Shown piece by piece: positions 6,562-8,198 of a stretch of DNA of 8,198 nucleotides. The translations under genes and the position numbers were made by a program. The notes beneath the pieces were generated by a model. It did no database searches. It saw only the letters and a list, made by a program, of their open reading frames with translations, and was not told where the DNA came from. The stretch comes from Acidobacteriota bacterium (GTDB lineage Bacteria > Acidobacteriota > Aminicenantia > UBA2199), in contig JAKAGC010000143.1 of assembly GCA_021817755.1 (NCBI GenBank), positions 1 through 8,198 of the forward strand, written 5' to 3'. Numbering within the stretch: the first letter of the stretch is position 1; each line of letters starts with the position of its first letter.

Positions 6562-6813
6562 TTAGTGATGCTGGGCAGCAGGGCATGACGAATAAGGCAT
6601 ACCGCATTTCCCTTGATTAGGGCAGGAAATTGGCGGCATTTCTGAAGCTGAAAAGGAATCTTTACTCCGAACCGCTCCCGGAACCGAAATAATACGATTG
6701 GTTTTCAAAGAACCACACACATTACAAGCAACTTCTCCCTGCTTAACCGTATTTCGGACCAATACTTCGCTAACTCTTCCGCAGTCTTCACATTTATACT
6801 CATATAAAGGCAT
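6562..6813 (-). CDS. FmdB-type zinc-ribbon protein
   Basis: An 83-residue small protein starting MPLYEYKCEDCG, the hallmark of the FmdB/CxxC_CXXC_SSSS family. Two CxxC knuckles, C8/C11 and C30/C33, should bind one zinc ion. The family is named after a putative regulator of formamide/amide catabolism, but for most members the role is unknown; a regulatory or chaperone-like function is only an annotation habit. Residues 45-60 are Ser-rich and probably flexible. The C-terminal tail has three more cysteines (C64, C70, C77) and ends in HH, which could bind a second metal. The ATG is preceded by GAGGAG at a good distance. It follows homoserine dehydrogenase by 29 bp and is probably co-transcribed with it; no functional link to that enzyme is evident. 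Confidence 0.88.
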   Translation of the reverse strand: MPLYEYKCEDCGRVSEVLVRNTVKQGEVACNVCGSLKTNRIISVPGAVRSKDSFSASEMPPISCPNQGKCGMPYSSCPAAQHH

Positions 6814-6842
6814 TTACACTCCTCAAAACAAATTCCTAGTAT

Positions 6843-7856
6843 TTATTTTATTCGCAATATATCGTTTAAAATAGAAAAACCGGTTTCTTTTCTTCCAGCC
6901 CCCGGCCCCATTATTGAAACATCACCCAATAAATCTGTGGTGAATGTCACAGCGTTCATTGCCCCCATTACGCCTGCCAATGGGTGAGAAAGTGGAATTT
7001 TTTCCGGGGATACGGATGCGATTATTGTATTTCCGTTCTTCTTAATAGTTCCAATCAATTTCCACTTACAGCCTTCCAATGACGCTTGTTCAATATCATT
7101 ATGGGTAATTCCGGTTATTCCATTACAAGCAACCTCTTCTAATTTTAGTGAAGTACCCATCACCACATTGGCAATGATTGTCACCTTGCCACGTGTGTCA
7201 TATCCTTCTACATCCCCTGAGGGGTCTGCCTCCGCATACCCCAACCCCTGGGCTTCTTTTAAAGCATTTTCATATGTTAATCCTGCCTCCATTCGGGTTA
7301 GAATGTAGTTCGTTGTTCCATTCAGAATTCCTTGAGCAGCAATAATTTCACAACCTGAAAGTGGACCATCTGCCATATTTAATAAAGGTGTACCGCTCAT
7401 AACGGTACCTTCTATCAAAAATCTCAAACCTTTGCTATCTGCAAGTGTTTTCAATTCACTATACGCTAGTGCCGCAGGTCCTTTATTACACGTTACCACA
7501 TGTTTACCATTATTAAGTGCCGCTTTGCAATGTGAAATAGCAGGTTCACCGGTTTTTAGATTCGTATAAGTCATTTCGCATAGCACGGTAGCATTAGAAT
7601 ATTTAATCAAATCCAATGCCTGCCAACTCCTTGAATCCTGGGTAAAGCTTCTTCCGATACAAATGTCCTCAAGTATCTCAGACAAATCCAATCCATCTGG
7701 ATTATAAACTGTTCCATATGCGATATCGGAAATACCAACTACATCAAATTCAAATCCATACTGATTCTTTAAGAAAAAATTTTTTTCCAATAGAATTTCA
7801 ATAAAACCTTGCCCCACTGTTCCAAATCCGATAAGGGCAATTTTATGTTTTATCAT
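6843..7856 (-). CDS. hom: Homoserine dehydrogenase (short form without ACT domain)
   Basis: A 337-residue NAD(P)-dependent oxidoreductase, expected to reduce L-aspartate 4-semialdehyde to L-homoserine, the branch point to threonine and methionine. The Rossmann motif is IGFGTVGQG (G10, G12, G15). TCNKGPAAL carries K125. GILNGTTNYIL (176-186) is the family signature, and GYAEADPSGDVEGYDTRGK holds E209, D220 and K224, matching the conserved acidic residues and catalytic lysine. GPGAGRKETG (317-326) closes the nucleotide-binding domain. No C-terminal ACT domain is present, so threonine feedback control of the usual kind is unlikely. This resembles the short archaeal/Thermotoga-like enzymes. The frame extends upstream to a TTG at 7877, but AAGGAGGA at 7869-7862 places the start at the ATG at 7856. 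No other threonine/methionine pathway gene is visible here. Confidence 0.88.
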   Translation of the reverse strand: MIKHKIALIGFGTVGQGFIEILLEKNFFLKNQYGFEFDVVGISDIAYGTVYNPDGLDLSEILEDICIGRSFTQDSRSWQALDLIKYSNATVLCEMTYTNLKTGEPAISHCKAALNNGKHVVTCNKGPAALAYSELKTLADSKGLRFLIEGTVMSGTPLLNMADGPLSGCEIIAAQGILNGTTNYILTRMEAGLTYENALKEAQGLGYAEADPSGDVEGYDTRGKVTIIANVVMGTSLKLEEVACNGITGITHNDIEQASLEGCKWKLIGTIKKNGNTIIASVSPEKIPLSHPLAGVMGAMNAVTFTTDLLGDVSIMGPGAGRKETGFSILNDILRIK

Positions 7857-7861
7857 AACAG

Positions 7862-7869
7862 TCCTCCTT
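7862..7869 (-). promoter_or_regulatory. Shine-Dalgarno site that fixes the homoserine dehydrogenase start
   Basis: AAGGAGGA has its core AGGAGG 6 bases before the ATG at 7856. The alternative in-frame TTG at 7877 lies upstream of this site and would translate it as a run of arginines. The predicted transcript also begins close to that TTG. Confidence 0.8.
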
Positions 7870-7882
7870 CTTCTCAAGATAC

Positions 7883-7911
7883 ATTATACTTCATTTTCAA
7901 TATTCTATCGA
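7883..7911 (-). promoter_or_regulatory. Promoter candidate for the homoserine dehydrogenase-FmdB unit
   Basis: On the minus strand TCGATA (7911-7906, four of six matches to TTGACA) is followed after 17 bp by a perfect TATAAT (7888-7883). The start point would be near 7875, giving a leader of about 20 nt with the ribosome site inside it. An 8-bp palindrome, TATCGATA (7906-7913), overlaps the -35 region. Confidence 0.55.
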
Positions 7912-7934
7912 TACCATTCCTCAAAAAATAAATA

Positions 7935-8198
7935 CTACCGATGAGAAATCCCAGCAAAACTGACTCGATACCCCATTTTCATTATATCCTTCGCATCTTT
8001 GCTGCATCGCGCACATTTATAATAAATAACATCTCCAATATTTTCACCATGAACGAGCCGTTCTTCTTTTGGTAAGAAATAAGCTTCCATCGTATCCAGG
8101 GGACGAGATGTTCCATCACTCTCATATTTAATAGTAATATTAGTCCCAGTTTCAAGAACTTTGTGAGCATTTTTCGTCCAATCGAAATCCTTAAAGAT
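7935..8198 (-). CDS. 3' end of an unrecognised gene with a CxxC pair (runs off right edge)
   Basis: An open frame from the right edge to a TAG at 7937-7935, 87 residues without a start in the window. The sequence is mixed polar/charged and protein-like rather than a low-complexity AT shadow, including SRPLDTMEAYFLPKEERLV, then YYKCARCSKDAK near the end, and finishes GISHR. The single C-A-R-C pair could be half of a zinc knuckle or a redox site; its partner may lie outside the window. I do not recognise the family. The internal ATG has no ribosome site, so the gene very probably begins outside. It ends 78 bp before the homoserine dehydrogenase start, with a promoter between them, so it is probably a separate or only partly linked unit. 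The overlapping 62-codon minus-strand frame at 7982-8170 is a shadow of it. Confidence 0.6.
   Translation of the reverse strand: MFKDFDWTKNAHKVLETGTNITIKYESDGTSRPLDTMEAYFLPKEERLVHGENIGDVIYYKCARCSKDAKDIMKMGYRVSFAGISHR

Noticed and set aside
7982..8170. 62-codon minus-strand frame at the right edge
   Set aside because: It overlaps the longer edge-open frame at 7935-8198, which has a more protein-like composition; no ribosome site before its start.
1..8198. CRISPR array, tRNA/rRNA genes, insertion sequences or phage genes
   Set aside because: No regularly spaced identical repeats, no cloverleaf-like or rRNA-like segments, no transposase motifs and no terminal inverted repeats with target duplications were seen on either strand.

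Overview
This window looks like an AT-rich bacterial chromosome segment in which every supported gene reads on the minus strand. Where promoters are visible they resemble ordinary sigma70 elements (TTGACT/TATAAT-like, 17-bp spacing). The metabolic genes carry strong Shine-Dalgarno sequences (AGGAGG/AGAGGTGA-like). A two-component-regulator propeller sensor suggests the Fibrobacterota-Chlorobiota-Bacteroidota side of the tree. The promoters and ribosome sites are not those of Bacteroidota proper, so a Calditrichota-, Marinimicrobia- or KSB1-like lineage is a reasonable guess. That placement is inference only.

Reading in the direction of transcription (high to low coordinates), there are four blocks. 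(1) The right edge holds the 3' end of an unrecognised gene with one CxxC pair. (2) A short promoter follows, then homoserine dehydrogenase (no ACT domain) and a small FmdB-type zinc-ribbon protein, 29 bp apart. (3) A 308-bp AT-rich intergenic region carries stem-loops and a good promoter. It is followed by a compact four-gene beta-oxidation operon: acyl-CoA dehydrogenase, enoyl-CoA hydratase, 3-hydroxyacyl-CoA dehydrogenase and an SCP-x-type thiolase. Gaps are 20 to 38 bp and each gene has its own ribosome site. Together the four enzymes cover one full turn of the spiral: acyl-CoA to enoyl-CoA, to 3-hydroxyacyl-CoA, to 3-ketoacyl-CoA, to acetyl-CoA plus a shortened acyl-CoA. No acyl-CoA ligase, ETF or regulator gene is visible here. 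A strong stem-loop lies about 75 bp past the thiolase stop. (4) A near-consensus promoter drives a small four-helix membrane protein, apparently with almost no 5' leader. Twelve bases after its stop comes a secreted or membrane-anchored beta-propeller sensor that runs off the left edge.

Three genes have an upstream in-frame TTG that extends the reading frame. In each case the extension overlaps a Shine-Dalgarno site or a promoter, so the downstream ATG was chosen. Most of the window is ordinary metabolism. The parts most worth a second look are the enlarged 3-hydroxyacyl-CoA dehydrogenase paired with an SCP-x thiolase, and the leaderless membrane gene in front of the propeller sensor.
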